Of a DNA stretch of 64,000 bases, positions 1 to 10,859 are shown piece after piece. The stretch lies in the NCBI GenBank assembly GCA_022495005.1, contig JAGYXB010000804.1:62001-126000 (forward strand), read 5' to 3'. The stretch's first letter is position 1; each line of letters starts with the position of its first letter. The notes below the pieces were generated by a model. That model was not told the origin of the DNA. It saw nothing but the letters and a program-made list of their open reading frames with translations, and ran no database searches. The DNA comes from Rhyacophila brunnea (Eukaryota; Arthropoda; Insecta; Trichoptera; Rhyacophilidae). The position numbers and the translations under genes were made by a program.

Positions 1-570
1 GTCTTCCCAGTTCCATCGGGCGAGTCGAGGAAAAATAAGCCACCATTTCCATCATCAATTGCCTTCATTAACGTATCGTACACTTCCTTCTGTTGATGGT
101 TCAACAGTGGTACATTCGTTCGAACTGATTGGTTCTATGCATCTCGATCATATTCACGATCACATTCCAATTCTCGATTGAAAGCGTCGTTCATTCCACG
201 ATGTGGCGTTGGCATTCCTAACTTGACTAAAAAACTGCCGCACATGAGGTAATACATGTATTCGATCAAAAGCAAAGCCTGGTTATGTATCTCCTCATTC
301 ACCTCGAGATCGGGATTCCCTGAACTGACACAAATTCGATGTAAAATGTCTTCTGACATGTCATCATTTCACTTGTTCCACAGTTCAGATGGATTCGATG
401 GGAAGCATGTCGAAATAATGATATCAAATAATGTGCGTATCTGACTTGGAGATGCAGAAACAATTGCTTCAGCGATTATCATATCCCAATGAGTATCGTT
501 TCAAGCAAATTGAGCTGTTGACATGAAGCACGAAATGTTGGGCACACTACACCATTGACAGTTAGACATT
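1..570 (-). pseudogene. Helitron PIF1-like helicase fragment, broken
   Basis: The minus-strand translation shows the order typical of Helitron proteins just before the helicase core: a TVNGVVCPTFRA-like start near 555, a DTHWDM segment near 495-480, SPSQIRTLFDII near 440, an ELWNK/MSEDIL segment near 375-345, then PLLNHQQKEVYDTL and a Walker A-like loop (SPDGTGKT) at the extreme left edge. Damage is visible: the frame changes near 500, a TGA interrupts at about 370 and a TAG at about 145. The Walker loop reads DGTGKT rather than the usual GGTGKT. In intact elements this domain unwinds DNA during rolling-circle transposition. The copy cannot be functional as it stands. Confidence 0.75.
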
Positions 571-936
571 TCGACCATATTTCGACTATCATTCTTTCTT
601 TTGTTTGTTTGTTTCTTCTTTATTGTTTCTGTCATGTATCAGAGATGGCGTTGTATACGGATTTAATTTTTTTGCGATTTTCTTTTATTTTCGAATGCGC
701 GAGGTTTTCATCGTTCAAATTCATCGATGTCATTCAAAAGCCTTTCCATACAAAATGTATGAGAAAATTAATTTTCTTCATAATTTATTTTTTCCGTGAT
801 TTATCCAATGTTTTATTAGTTATTCTGCTATTCGGAGCGAAGACAAATCCAACAAATCAAAGATTATAAAAATCGGTCCAGCCGTTCTTGAGTTATAAAT
901 GGTGTAACTAACCCGACTTTGTTTTATATATATAGA
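1..936 (-). mobile_element. Helitron, 5' end with internal deletion
   Basis: Read on the minus strand, the element begins at 936 with TC followed by an AT-rich run (TCTATATATATAAAAC) and a segment meaning roughly 'pyrimidine-rich, then GGCTGGACCGATTT'. I recognise this as the usual 5' terminus of insect Helitrons. About 370 bases further in, coding sequence resembling the PIF1-type helicase of Helitron Rep/Hel proteins begins and runs off the window at position 1. A full-length Rep/Hel protein has a long N-terminal zinc-finger and Rep region before this point, so the element has lost most of its coding sequence internally. The 3' end (CTRR with a hairpin) must lie to the left of the window. 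Confidence 0.75.
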
Positions 937-962
937 TAGATGTATATCGATATAATATGTAT

Positions 963-2237
963 CAGTGTCGAAGGGTGGAGGTAGGCTGTTAAGATCCGAC
1001 ATAAATAGTGCAGACCAAACGTTGTCAGCCTATGTAGATATTAATAAATTTGTTATATTTTAAAATTCAATAAAACTCCAAGCCACAGTAGATAATAGTC
1101 AACAAATATTTATTTAGTTATTTTTAAAATTTCTACAATTATGTTATCATTTCAGATACTTTTTAGATAGAATATTATTTTTTATCGATTATGGTTTGGT
1201 GAGCAGGGCTTAATGAATTTTAGAAAACTAACAATATTATGTATTTGTAATTCAACGAAAACAAATATGTATGACTGAACAAGTGTACACTATTTTTGTC
1301 GGATCACCCACAGTGTACCTAAACTATTATGGTTTGGTCTACGCAGGGTTTAATTATTGAACTAAGAAATTAGAAAAGTAACAAATACTATCTACAAATT
1401 GTATTCTTAGTTCAATGAAAACAAATGCGTTTGACTGACAAACTTTAGTGTGCACTATTTATATCGGATCTTAACATCCTACCACATCCCTCGCCACTAT
1501 GGAATCCAATCCCGGGATCCCGAGCTATTTTCGATACCTATGAATCCCGGGATTGATAAACATAATCCCGGGATTTCGGGATTGATTTTTTTATCAATTT
1601 TTATGGAAAATATAACAGAAAAAATACTTTTAATACAAAATAACTACATTAGAAATAAACTGAGTTTGAATGAAGTTTGATGTGTAGGTTGTCAATTCAT
1701 TTTATTTTTTCACATAGATTACTCGTATTAAAAATGAGAAAGATTGGTAAAAAAAATGCTTCGCACTTTTAACAAAGTAATTCTACCATGATATCATACG
1801 TTTTACGGCAGTTTCATATTTGGCTGACTAATTAGATTTATGAAGCGGAAAGGCCATAAGTACGCCATGATTATTTGCTTTACTATTTTAAATCTCGCTG
1901 ATCTATTCATTATGTCTTTACTATCAGAAATAGCAATCTCATATTAAATTCACATTATTATTTATATTACAATATTATTTACTCCATTAAACTTGTGTAT
2001 TTCCAAGATTTAACGTATACAATATTAACAATAAATGTCTTAAATAGTATAAATTATACTAGATTTATTTTTGACCGATTTTATCAATGCTATTTGTAAA
2101 TATAAAAATTTTATATTAACAATGGAAAAAAATCCCAATCCCGGGACCAGTCCCGGGATCCCGGGATTGTCAAATTGTAATCCCGAAATCCCGGGATCAG
2201 AATTTTGGCTCGGGATTGGATTCCCTACTCGCCACTG
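963..2237 (+). mobile_element. hAT-like TIR element (CAGTG-GCGAAG family), copy A, interrupted
   Basis: The left end (CAGTGTCGAAGGGTGGAGG at 963) and the right end (CTCGCCAC at 1490-1497, completed by TG at 2236-2237) form inverted repeats of roughly 50 bases that share GTTAAGATCCGA and AAATAGTGCA. The right half contains two related modules (about 1190-1305 and 1328-1470), each holding a GGTTTGG...CAGGG(C/T)TTAAT stretch, an AATGAAAACAAAT-like stretch and a final GTCGGATC or ATCGGATC. No coding capacity is present. The last two bases were pushed 740 bases away by a second insertion. A clean host target duplication was not found (ATATGTAT left, GTACATAT right). Confidence 0.6.
1498..2227 (+). 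mobile_element. hAT-like non-autonomous element nested in copy A
   Basis: The 730-bp insert starts TATGGAATCCAATCCCGG and ends with the inverse of TAGGGAATCCAATCCCG. It is bracketed by a perfect 8-bp duplication, CTCGCCAC (1490-1497 and 2228-2235). An 8-bp target and TAGGG-type ends fit the hAT superfamily. Both ends carry several copies of the palindrome CCCGGGATT, so the single strand can fold extensively. No transposase-like reading frame is visible. The duplicated target is itself the end of another transposon, which fixes the order of insertion. Confidence 0.75.
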
Positions 2238-3544
2238 GTACATATTATATAGATATACCTACATAATATTTATATAACCAGCACATTTTCCTCCATCGTA
2301 TTCTGCACATGATATTTTCATAAAAATCGGCATATATTATGATATCTACTAATAATAATATACTAGGAATATGTATCTATACCTAGTGCCTGACTGATTT
2401 TGAAATATTTGCCTTTTCACCCATCTCATTAATTGCCATTTTATGGTACCGTGTATAAATATTTATAAAAAAGGAACCTTTTTGAAAATCACTGCTCTAT
2501 AATACAACTAGAAAAGTCGATAGGTACCTAAAGATTATTTTGGAAAGGAAAAATTATTCTCATATTAGGTATTAAATTTGAATATTGGCATCACATTATG
2601 TGCCTAACATGCACATAATTATTCACGTTGGCGATTGTTTTTATGCCTCTGCATTTTAAATATGGCTGCATCATATTATTATTATTAAGTTCGCGAAGCA
2701 ATTTCGAAAAAGGAACGATTCCGGCGGAAATCGCGCGCCATTAAAAAGTAAGATGGCGACCTCTTTAATTAAAATAATCGCGCCAATCACGACTGGGGTT
2801 GTTCACTCACGGTTCACATACACACGTTCATCATATCCGCGTATAGGTATTATAAAAAATACATACATAATAATATGTTCTGTATTATGATATCTCATGT
2901 TATGATTGTAAAGTACCTAGCTTGCAATAAATACGGAAATGCGGAAAATAGTACAGTTAAAGAAATACATTTAGATCAATTCTTTTAGTGTAATTCGCGG
3001 TAGACATACTTCAATGAACGGAAAACAATAATTTGCAAATATACATACGTATGGCAGCAGTTTGTCAACGACAGAAGACAAGAAAACATTTTTGTGAAAA
3101 TACAGTGACACAAAGCATACAGAATCACACAAGTCAAAAGCATGATGTGACCTTGTCTTTTTGTCTAATTTTTGAACACTGTCGAAATATAGTGATTTAA
3201 AAATCTTCAGTCCCATTTTCAAGTGGCATTTATTTTAATTTCGTCAACTGACCAATTTGGTAGCAGCTATCAATTCCTAAATAGGCTTGTAAAGTTAACT
3301 AACCATTATGTAGTATGCTGAGATGCAAAAATACACTACACAAGAAGAATCGAATGACCATAGTTAAGTGTGATAATGAAACTACTCGACATAACTGAGT
3401 GTGGACATTATGAATAGGTAACTTTTAATAATATACCTACTTTTTGCCCTAAAGCATTTTGTATATAGTACATGTATCTACACACCATACCTTTTTACGA
3501 TGTATTAATTCGAAACCCTTGGCATGCCACAATGAGAATGAAGG
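2238..3544. other. No recognised gene; intronic or intergenic
   Basis: The stretch is AT-rich with no coding signature on either strand. A short GC- and CpG-richer patch at about 2695-2790 (containing GGCGGAAATCGCGCGCC) stands out, but no promoter motif can be assigned. If the retn assignment is right, this lies in the intron before the ARID exons. Confidence 0.5.
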
Positions 3545-3546
3545 TA

Positions 3547-4849
3547 CGAGGGTGGGTCAATAAGTCCTTAGAAAAGCCGACAAGTGGCGCGACTAGTACT
3601 GTAAGCGGTTTGTTTTCATGCAGCGGCACTACCGATTCAGTATGCTGCGAAGTTTCAATCAGATTGGTCGGGTTGTTGTGTGTTTTTCGTACATTTAAAA
3701 AAAAAATTTGCTTGTGGAAAATGGAAAAATGGAAAATGGAGAAAATTGAGTTTAGAGCTGTTATTAAACATTTTAATATAAAAGGGTTAACAGCAAAGGA
3801 AATAAAAAATGAGTTGGATTTAGTTCACGGCATATCTGCTCCTTCACTCGCAACTATTTATAACTGGTTAAATGAATTTAAACGTGGTCGTACATCAACA
3901 AAGGATGAACCACGCTCAGGACGTCCTGTAGAGGTGACTACACCAGAAATGATCAATAAAATCCACGATATGGTGTTAAGTGACCGAAGATTAAAGTTGA
4001 GTGAGATAATTGAGGTTACAGGGATCTCAAAAGGTAGCGTCATTTCTATTTTACATGACAAATTGGGCATGAAAAATGTTTCTGCAAGATGGGTGCCGCG
4101 TTTGCTCACAGTCGACAATAAACGCAATAGGGTGGTGGCCTCTAAAGCCCTGTTGTCGCTCATGCAACGCAATCCGGATGAATTTTTTCTTCGCTTTGTG
4201 ACTGTAGATGAAACATGGATACACCACTATACTCCCGAGACGAAAGAACAGTCAAAGCAGTGGATTGCGAAAGGCGAACCATGTCCAAAGAAGGCGAAAC
4301 CGTAAAATCAGCTGGTAAGGTTATGGCTACTGTATTTTGGGATGCACGTGAAATTATTTTCGTTGACTATTTGGAAAAAGGAAAAACAATAACAGGGGAT
4401 TATTATGCATCTTTATTGGACCAGCTAAAAAACGAAATTGAAGAAAAACGGCCTCATTTAAACAGGAAAAAAATCCTCTTTCATCAGGACAATGCCCGTG
4501 TTCACACATGTTTACGATCAATGGCTAAAATTGAAGAATTGAAGTTCGAATTGGTCGACCACCCACCGTATTCGCCAGATTTAGCCCCCAGTGACTTTTT
4601 CCTTTTCCCAAACTTAAAAAAATGGCTAAGTGGACAAGGTTTTTTTGCAAATGAAGAAGTCATCGATCGGACAAATGCTTATTTTGAGGACCTTCCGAAA
4701 ACTTATTTTTCTGACGGTTTAAAAAAAATTGAGAAACGTCTAACCAAGTGTATTGAGCTCCAAGGAGATTATGTTGAGAAATAAAAAAAAAATACAAAAA
4801 TAAAAACTGTTTTAATGCTTTTTTCTAAGGAATTATTGACCCACCCTCG
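3547..4849 (+). mobile_element. mariner-family transposon, complete ends
   Basis: The 1,303-bp element has about 28-bp terminal inverted repeats starting CGAGGGTGGGTCAATAA, with a single visible mismatch between ends. It is flanked by TA on both sides (3545-3546 and 4850-4851), the target duplication of Tc1/mariner elements. The length is normal for mariner. It encodes one transposase with a one-base frame break. The insertion lies in the presumed intron of retn, in the orientation opposite to the gene. The near-identical ends and nearly intact coding frame indicate a fairly young insertion. Confidence 0.95.
3721..4784 (+). pseudogene. mariner transposase, single frameshift
   Basis: This is a cut-and-paste DNA transposase. 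An ATG at 3721 opens about 195 codons with an N-terminal helix-turn-helix pair (NIKGLTAKEIKNEL; SLATIYNWLNEFKRG), a paired-like second DNA-binding region, a WVPRLLT motif (the WVPHEL equivalent) and the first catalytic aspartate in TVDETW. The frame is then lost near 4297-4302, where one base appears to be missing from an A run, giving a stop at 4303. The second frame continues without further damage to a TAA at 4782-4784. It holds the second aspartate in FHQDNARVH and the third in YSPDLAPSD, 34 residues between them (DD34D). The total length of about 354 residues is slightly above the usual 345. All three catalytic aspartates survive. Confidence 0.92.
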
Positions 4850-4991
4850 TATATCCATCAATACACCAAACCTGCGCATATCGGGCTCAGCGGCAAGTTA
4901 TAATGTAGATTGTAGACTCATACGGAATATGAAAAGTTTATAAATTAAATTTACTATTGAAACTCTGCAAATATAAACAAAAAAATCCTAC

Positions 4992-5360
4992 CTGTCGAAC
5001 TTGCTTGAATTGTTCTTCGAAGCTCCACGTCTGCTGAGAGCTGGTTGAACCTTCTGAAGAGCTTGACGATGCTGATCCACCTTGAGCAGTAGGAGTAACA
5101 CCATTTAATGCTCCATTAAGAGCTGACCCTCCATTCAGAGGTCCGTGACTACCAGGAGCTGGCTGTGCTGGAGTCAGGAAGGCTCCAGGGTGCTGGAATG
5201 GGAATCCCATAGGTAGGGAAAAGGGCGCATTTGGGGGTCCAAGTAGTGGGTTTCCTCCTGCCTGCGGTAGGCTGGCCAGTGGTGTGTTTTGTGCCAAAGA
5301 TGCAAGTGATGATAAGTGTGGGTGGAGGGAATTTTTGAGGCTTTCGAAATCGTCACGACC
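4992..5360 (-). CDS. retn: retained/dead ringer (ARID3 family) coding exon, N-terminal to ARID
   Basis: The exon is 123 codons and phase 0 at both sides. The acceptor is TTCTTCCAG just above 5360 and the donor is CAG/GTAGG at 4992/4991 (minus strand). The protein begins GRDDFESLKNSLHPHLSSLA, followed by a proline-, glycine- and alanine-rich stretch (about residues 30-90), a serine-rich run (about 95-110) and TWSFEEQFKQVRQ at the end. In Drosophila retained/dead ringer and vertebrate ARID3 proteins, a near-identical EEQFKQ segment directly precedes LYE...FLDDLF and the ARID fold, which binds AT-rich DNA. The ARID exon is expected next but is not found in positions 1-4990. The low-complexity part is typical of the family and has no assigned function. 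The call rests on a short but distinctive motif plus gene structure. Confidence 0.75.
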
Positions 5361-5601
5361 CTGGAAGAAAAAGAAATATTTAAAAAAATCTATCCTAACT
5401 TAAAACCTATCTATATAAAAAAGGACAATCATTATTAATTGTTGGACATGATCATTACAAAGAATATATTTATTCATAAGTTTGCAACGAATTTGTGAAC
5501 AAATGGCAGGGAAAGTACACACAAAGATGACCTTTCTGGCTTTCTATGATACATAATATTATGATATAATGTCATGAAGTTGCAAATCGTCAATTTCTCC
5601 T

Positions 5602-5660
5602 GCTCCTTTGAGAGCCGTAGATGTCAAAGTGTCAAAGACATCTACGGCTGTCAAAGGAGC
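5602..5660. repeat. Short near-perfect hairpin in retn intron
   Basis: The arms 5602-5625 and 5637-5660 pair over 24 positions with a single G:G mismatch around an 11-nt loop (AAAGTGTCAAA). It could be the core of a collapsed MITE, or a small RNA hairpin if transcribed with the intron. The stem is shorter than most animal pre-miRNAs. Confidence 0.8.
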
Positions 5661-5984
5661 CAGTCCACAAAATCATAAAGCATATGCGCAAATATTTTGT
5701 GTGACTAAAAAAGTATCTTTTCATTATTAGGATTGAATAACTAAAATAAATACTTAATATTTTATAAACTATGTGTGTTATATCTCTTAACCACTGAATA
5801 TTGAAATGTACAGTTGGCACACTTGTGTTGTAGTCCAAATCTATCGAATCTTCTACTAACACATGTAAACAAAAGTAGTTTAATGCCATTTGTAATTGAA
5901 ATCTTAACACTGTCTGTTTTATTACTTATATCAAACGACTCATGCTTCCAAAGACACCACCCATCAGCAACCTTTTCGCATCTT

Positions 5985-6085
5985 CTGTAATGCCCTCAAT
6001 TCCGGTCCTAGCCTACCGGATAAGAGTAAATAATATAGCCGTAGATTTATTTAGACTATGTTCGATTCCCGGTTGGCCATATTTT
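5985..6085 (+). repeat. tRNA-derived SINE-like unit
   Basis: An A-box-like TAGCCTACCGGA is followed about 45 bases later by a good B box (TGTTCGATTCC, 10 of 11 to the GGTTCRANTCC consensus). The spacing fits an internal RNA polymerase III promoter. There is no cloverleaf with a paired acceptor stem, so this is read as a SINE remnant rather than a tRNA gene. Confidence 0.4.
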
Positions 6086-6276
6086 TTGTATTTTTCATAT
6101 AAGTAGGTAGGTACTTATCTATTATACAAAAAAAAATATTTAGTGTTCAGCAAATAAATCATCAGTAAAATACTGAAAATTAATCTTTTTTTGATTTAGC
6201 TACCACAGCCGACCGTTCTTCAACAAGCAGCCTTCGCCACTGGTAGGTACCTAATGCAAATCAGTAGTGTTTTTAC

Positions 6277-6417
6277 CTTATCTGGTCTGTGTAGTCTGAG
6301 TCTGTCCAAAAGGTCCCTGCGCGCAATAAGACCTCTTCCTTCATCACTGCTATCTCCTTCAGCTTCTGGCTCCCCTTCTGACACTTCCCCCTCTCCTTCA
6401 CCCTCATCGTGGTGACT
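6277..6417 (-). CDS. retn: retained/dead ringer upstream coding exon (acidic region)
   Basis: The exon is 47 codons and phase 0 on both sides. The acceptor is TTTCATTTCAG next to 6417 and the donor is AAG/GTAAAAAC at 6277/6276 (minus strand). The peptide starts SHHDEGEGEGEVSEGEPE, is strongly acidic for about 27 residues, then turns basic (GLIARRDLLDRLRLHRPDK). Joining it to the 4992-5360 exon across a 916-bp intron keeps one frame. Acidic stretches ahead of the ARID are common in ARID3 proteins, but this segment on its own would not identify the family. The assignment follows from its position, strand, phase and splice sites. No initiator methionine is present, so at least one more upstream exon should exist. 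Confidence 0.68.
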
Positions 6418-6889
6418 CTGAAATGAAAAAAAAGTCACTATTAACAATACATACAAGAATCAATTATATACACCAAACACTCATGTATGACCTATCCTAA
6501 ATACAGAGAACAACCAAGGAAATAATGCTGGTCTGAAACTAAAAAAACAATAAATTAGCAACAGAGGTCGAGGCACAATAATATCTAACATTTTATGGTT
6601 TCTCTTTATTGTCTTAATAACTACAACGAAATTAATAAATAACAAACACTTAGTAAAGTAAATAAGTGCATATTATATAAAATTACATATGAAACAAAAT
6701 AATAATAATATGTAGGTACTAGGTACAATGAACTTAATATTCTTCCGAAACATTGTTTTTCATCCTAATTTGACTTGTGACTTTGGGTAATCCTAGCTTT
6801 ATGGGGCACCTGAGTGAAGGCTCTTATCCCCTACTTCTCTAGTTTGAGGCGTTTATGGTGATATTTATAATAAATGGAACGTCGTATAC
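6418..6889. other. No recognised feature
   Basis: AT-rich sequence upstream of the acidic retn exon. No further exon with splice signals could be supported. Confidence 0.4.
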
Positions 6890-7273
6890 CAGTGTTTTTC
6901 AACCGGTGTGCCGCGAGTGTCCTACTAGTGTGCTGCCAAACTGTTTGAAGGTTTATCTATAAATAATAGCATAATAACATAACATCAAAATCTCCAACAA
7001 CCCACAACCACGATAACGAAATAATATAAAAATATTTTACATTCAATACTAATTTTACAAATTGGTCATTTAATTATGGACCCTGACCTGATATCAGATG
7101 ACTTTTTTGTTTAGCCAAAACAAAATGTGTAGTCAAATAGATTTGGTGAATTACTTTGTTTATAAGGAGTGTTATTTCTAATTAATATTATTATCACGTT
7201 GATACTTGGTGTACTCTGGGTATTTGGCAGAGGTTCAAGTGTGTCACTTTAATAAAAAGGTTGAAAAGCACTG
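6890..7273 (+). mobile_element. hAT-like MITE
   Basis: The left end CAGTGTTTTTCAACCGGTG and the right end ...AAAAAGGTTGAAAAGCACTG are imperfect inverted repeats. The left end continues with GTGCCGCGAGTGTC, a combination widely seen in hAT non-autonomous elements. No coding sequence is present. The flanking 8-mers (TCGTATAC and TTGGCAAC) do not match, so the copy is old or its flanks have changed. Confidence 0.65.
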
Positions 7274-10074
7274 TTGGCAACAGAATCTACAACGACAACA
7301 TAAACCCATTCGCAAGTCATTTCATGTTCGATAGAATTCCAATCTAATCACAAAATATGAAAGACAAACGTCGATGAACAAATATTATAATTTCTTTGCA
7401 AAACTCGATAAAAACGCGATGGGAAAAAGATCCTACTAATAATTGGATTTGGCCAATTTCGCAGACGGCCGATTGTGTTTTCGATCAAAATTGGCCAAAT
7501 TGGCGGTAAACGCTTCGGCCTTGAAATTTTTGCAGCCGCTTTTTCGGGGGCACTGATGCACCATTGAATAGAATGATGTTATATATTTATACGTGTACAT
7601 AATAATATAATATAATTTACGCAACACGTGACTTGTGAGATAATTTATTGCGTTTTATTAGGATCGCAAAACCACGTAACAGCAAACTGACATGAGGCAA
7701 TTTGATATTTGCATACGCATATGCGTGAATCCAAAAATAATACCTACTATGGAGTTTGACAGATTGGTAGGGGTGGATGTGACCAGTTGGTTCACTTTCA
7801 GAACCAATAATTAAATACCTACCTTATAGAAAAAATACATACATACAAGTAGGTATGTCCCTATATTTTAAACGAAATTGAACTGGGTGACACTCATAAA
7901 GACGATTCACATTTTGGTTCACGATGCACCCCGAATGCTCAAAGTTAATTCCCTCATAGAAACAGGATTTTAGACGTGTGCTTAGCTTAAAACATACTTC
8001 TCCGCGCACACGAGTTGTGTAAATAAAATATTATGCATATTTTTTATAATTTCTACCGTGTCAATAAAGCAGTATTTTTACGAAAACACTGATGATTCCG
8101 CCTTCTATAAAACATTCCATCCACCAACTTTCTCCCATGATTCCTCGCCGTATTCATTTGGAGCCAAAGAGCAGTTTGAAAATTAATCGTAAAACTGCAC
8201 ATTTTGTAATAATTATTAATTTCATATTATGAGTACCTACATATTTTGTTGAGACATATTTAACTAACGAATGTGTTAAAAATAACATAAAATCTGAAAA
8301 TATCTAGAGTGGGTGATGAAACCATAACATATCATTGATACCTCAAATTATGTAAACTTACCCTGTGTTTTTATAATAATCTCAAGACAATTAAATATAA
8401 AATTACATGAAACGACTGTGTTGTTCAATATATTGCATATAGTGGTATAATAAAATGTATCTAGTGGTGTTTCCCATCGCGGGGCCGTACTCAAATCTGC
8501 CCCTATAGCTGTGACAATCATTTGTACCAGCGTCCATCCAGTGTTTTATAATAGTTCTGGGTAGTGTGGTAGTGAACCTATGTATTATCAGATCCTAAGC
8601 TGGCAAATCGAATGAGATAAGTAACTGTAATTAAAATTCCAAAGTACTTGCAATACTCAACCAACGAGAAGATTTTTTAAGTGGTCACATTAACCAGTCG
8701 CAACCTCTCTCTAAGCGTATTGGTATTAATAAGGTTTATTACTCGAGACATAAAATGTAGATACGTATCATTTCCAAATCGACGTCATTTAAACATTCGT
8801 GATGATATGAATTGGCGCTACCTGTCACGCGATCCACACTCCGGCCGAAAAAAAATAAAAAATGAGAAATGGAAAAGAAGGGGTGGGGTGGGGTGATGAT
8901 GTATGAAAGAGAGAAAAAAATCAATGTGCTTTTTCTCCCGAATTCGAAAAATATTTTTTTTATTATGAATGAACTTTTTTTTTAATGTTTACTTACGTGA
9001 ATTGTTGATTTTATTAAGTACAATGAATGTATAAGAGTGATTTTTAATCTGCAAGTTAAGGCAGCTGTTGTGTAGACAAATAAAAAATATTTAAAAAATC
9101 ACTCAGTGATAACAAGTAAGTACATTTTACCACAGTATCTCTAGAGAATTGCATCTGGAGCGAGTACGAAACGTCGATGGAAGGAAGAATACAAAGCAAT
9201 AAATTGCACTAACAGATTCATAAGCGTATCCGTTTAATAATCAACATTACATAAATTACAAACAACTGTTTTACCACAAATAACGCCTGATAAAAACCAG
9301 TACCTAATGATTATCCTATGAAACTTTGAATGTAAATATCAAACAGCAATCACAAACTGACCTAAGAAAATTGGTTAAAATAACATCGAATTAAAATACA
9401 CATTCCAAGTCGTTTTACGTTCTTCAAACTGTGCCATTTATTATTAAAATTTACCCACTATGGAACGGATTAAAAGAAGTCATGTGATAGATAAATAATG
9501 ATTACTTAATAAATAAATTAATGAAATTAATTATAAACTTCATATGTGGGTACCTACGTACACTATCAATAATACTGCTTATAATAATTATTAAAAACCC
9601 GTATGTAAATATAACCAATCACGCTATTAGGTAGCAATCAGCGGCATGTCATTGCTCCTATCTATATGGAACTAATTACTAATTAGGTATTTAATTTGTA
9701 TCAATCGAAAGCACAATAATTAACTTTGATTGCGCAATAAACAACATATTTATCACATTATTTACCTGTCCGATTAGAAACGAGGTAAGTAAATTGAAAA
9801 CGTTTTAATCAGCATTAACAGAAATGTATCAAACGACTTCTTTGAACATTGTTGATATTGTTTCTTACATTGAATATGAAAGTAATCATAAGTTAATTAT
9901 CATCAGATGTATTCATTCATAACGTCATGTTACACCAATTATTATTGGTAACATGGGTTAATCGTCATTCGTCATCAATCTTCATCACATTTGCGTATTT
10001 TATGTTATCATTGAAATCAATGTCATCGTCCTGTCCTGTCCTCTCTTATTGGTAAACCTCACAGATCCAAAACA
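7274..10074. other. Unannotated AT-rich stretch
   Basis: No gene is supported. A CpG-richer patch lies at about 7440-7560. Poly-A and poly-T tracts are frequent around 8850-8990. The only sizeable open frames are isolated, lack splice context and resemble nothing I know. Confidence 0.4.
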
Positions 10075-10079
10075 CTCTC

Positions 10080-10165
10080 AGATGACGGTTACATATTTCG
10101 CCGTAGCATAGTTCACCGTGAGCTGTCCTTACCGGAAAGAGATAGCCGTATAGCATAAAGATCAA
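10080..10165 (+). repeat. Dispersed repeat R2, copy 1
   Basis: A stretch holding AGTTCACCGTGAGCTGTC and GGAAAGAGATAGCCGT recurs in diverged form, same strand, at 30405-30485 (AGTTCGCCGTTAGCTTTC and AAAAGAGATGACCGT). The following 300 bases are GC-richer than their surroundings and may belong to the same old element. Confidence 0.45.
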
Positions 10166-10859
10166 AAAAATATGCGTTGTCCAAGGAGCATTGCAGGCAG
10201 TACCTACTGTGACAACCCCGTATGGTCCCCATTTGGGGATGTCTTTGTGTATCTTGAGAGGCCCGAATCGGTATCGAAGCCAACAAATAATAACGGCTGA
10301 TTGCGAAAATAATTGAACAATATGAACAATATCTGACCGGCAACATTGTCCAAAAAAAATACGAATGGCAACGTCGCATTTGGCACGGCTCAGAAAAGGT
10401 AACCGTTTTTGTTTGAGCGGGAGAAGCTTCCTGCTGGGCAAATCGCGAACACGCCGATTGCGACCTCCGCAAAATTAAATTATAAAAATGTAACGATTAT
10501 AATATTAACACGTAAATAAACTCGTCGTTTTCCATCATAATTCCGGTGTGTCAATTATCTACCTCCAAATCCTAAAACGCAGACGATAAACCAGAAAACA
10601 AAACCCAAAGTGACAGTTGAGAAATTCACACCCAAAATGGAGGGAAGTGATACTACCTAATGTTCAATTTTATGAAATTCACTAATTTGATATTAATTGC
10701 TATCAAATATCTGATAATAACGCTACCACTATTATCAGATATCGGATAGGTACATACGACTTGATACTTACGAGTACCTAACAGAATTTTATATAAAATA
10801 TAATACGGCATAATTGTATTTCTAACTTTTATTTAATCTACCTATTTCCTTCTATGTTT

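Larger units (their letters stand above)
5361..6276 (-). other. retn intron of 916 bp
   Basis: It is bounded by GT (6276-6275) and AG (5362-5361) on the minus strand with a CTTTTTCTTCCAG acceptor tract. It contains a 59-nt near-perfect hairpin (5602-5660), a tRNA-like SINE unit (about 5985-6085) and an orphan transposon end that reads CAGTGGCGAAGGCTGC on the minus strand from 6245. Confidence 0.65.

Noticed and set aside
7436..7627. Minus-strand frame in a CpG-richer patch as a 5' retn exon
   Set aside because: No donor site in a suitable phase and no resemblance to ARID3 N-termini could be supported.
10046..10472. Overlapping minus-strand frames of 119 and 131 codons in GC-richer DNA
   Set aside because: Two different frames of the same segment are both open, neither resembles a known protein, and the segment overlaps dispersed repeat R2.
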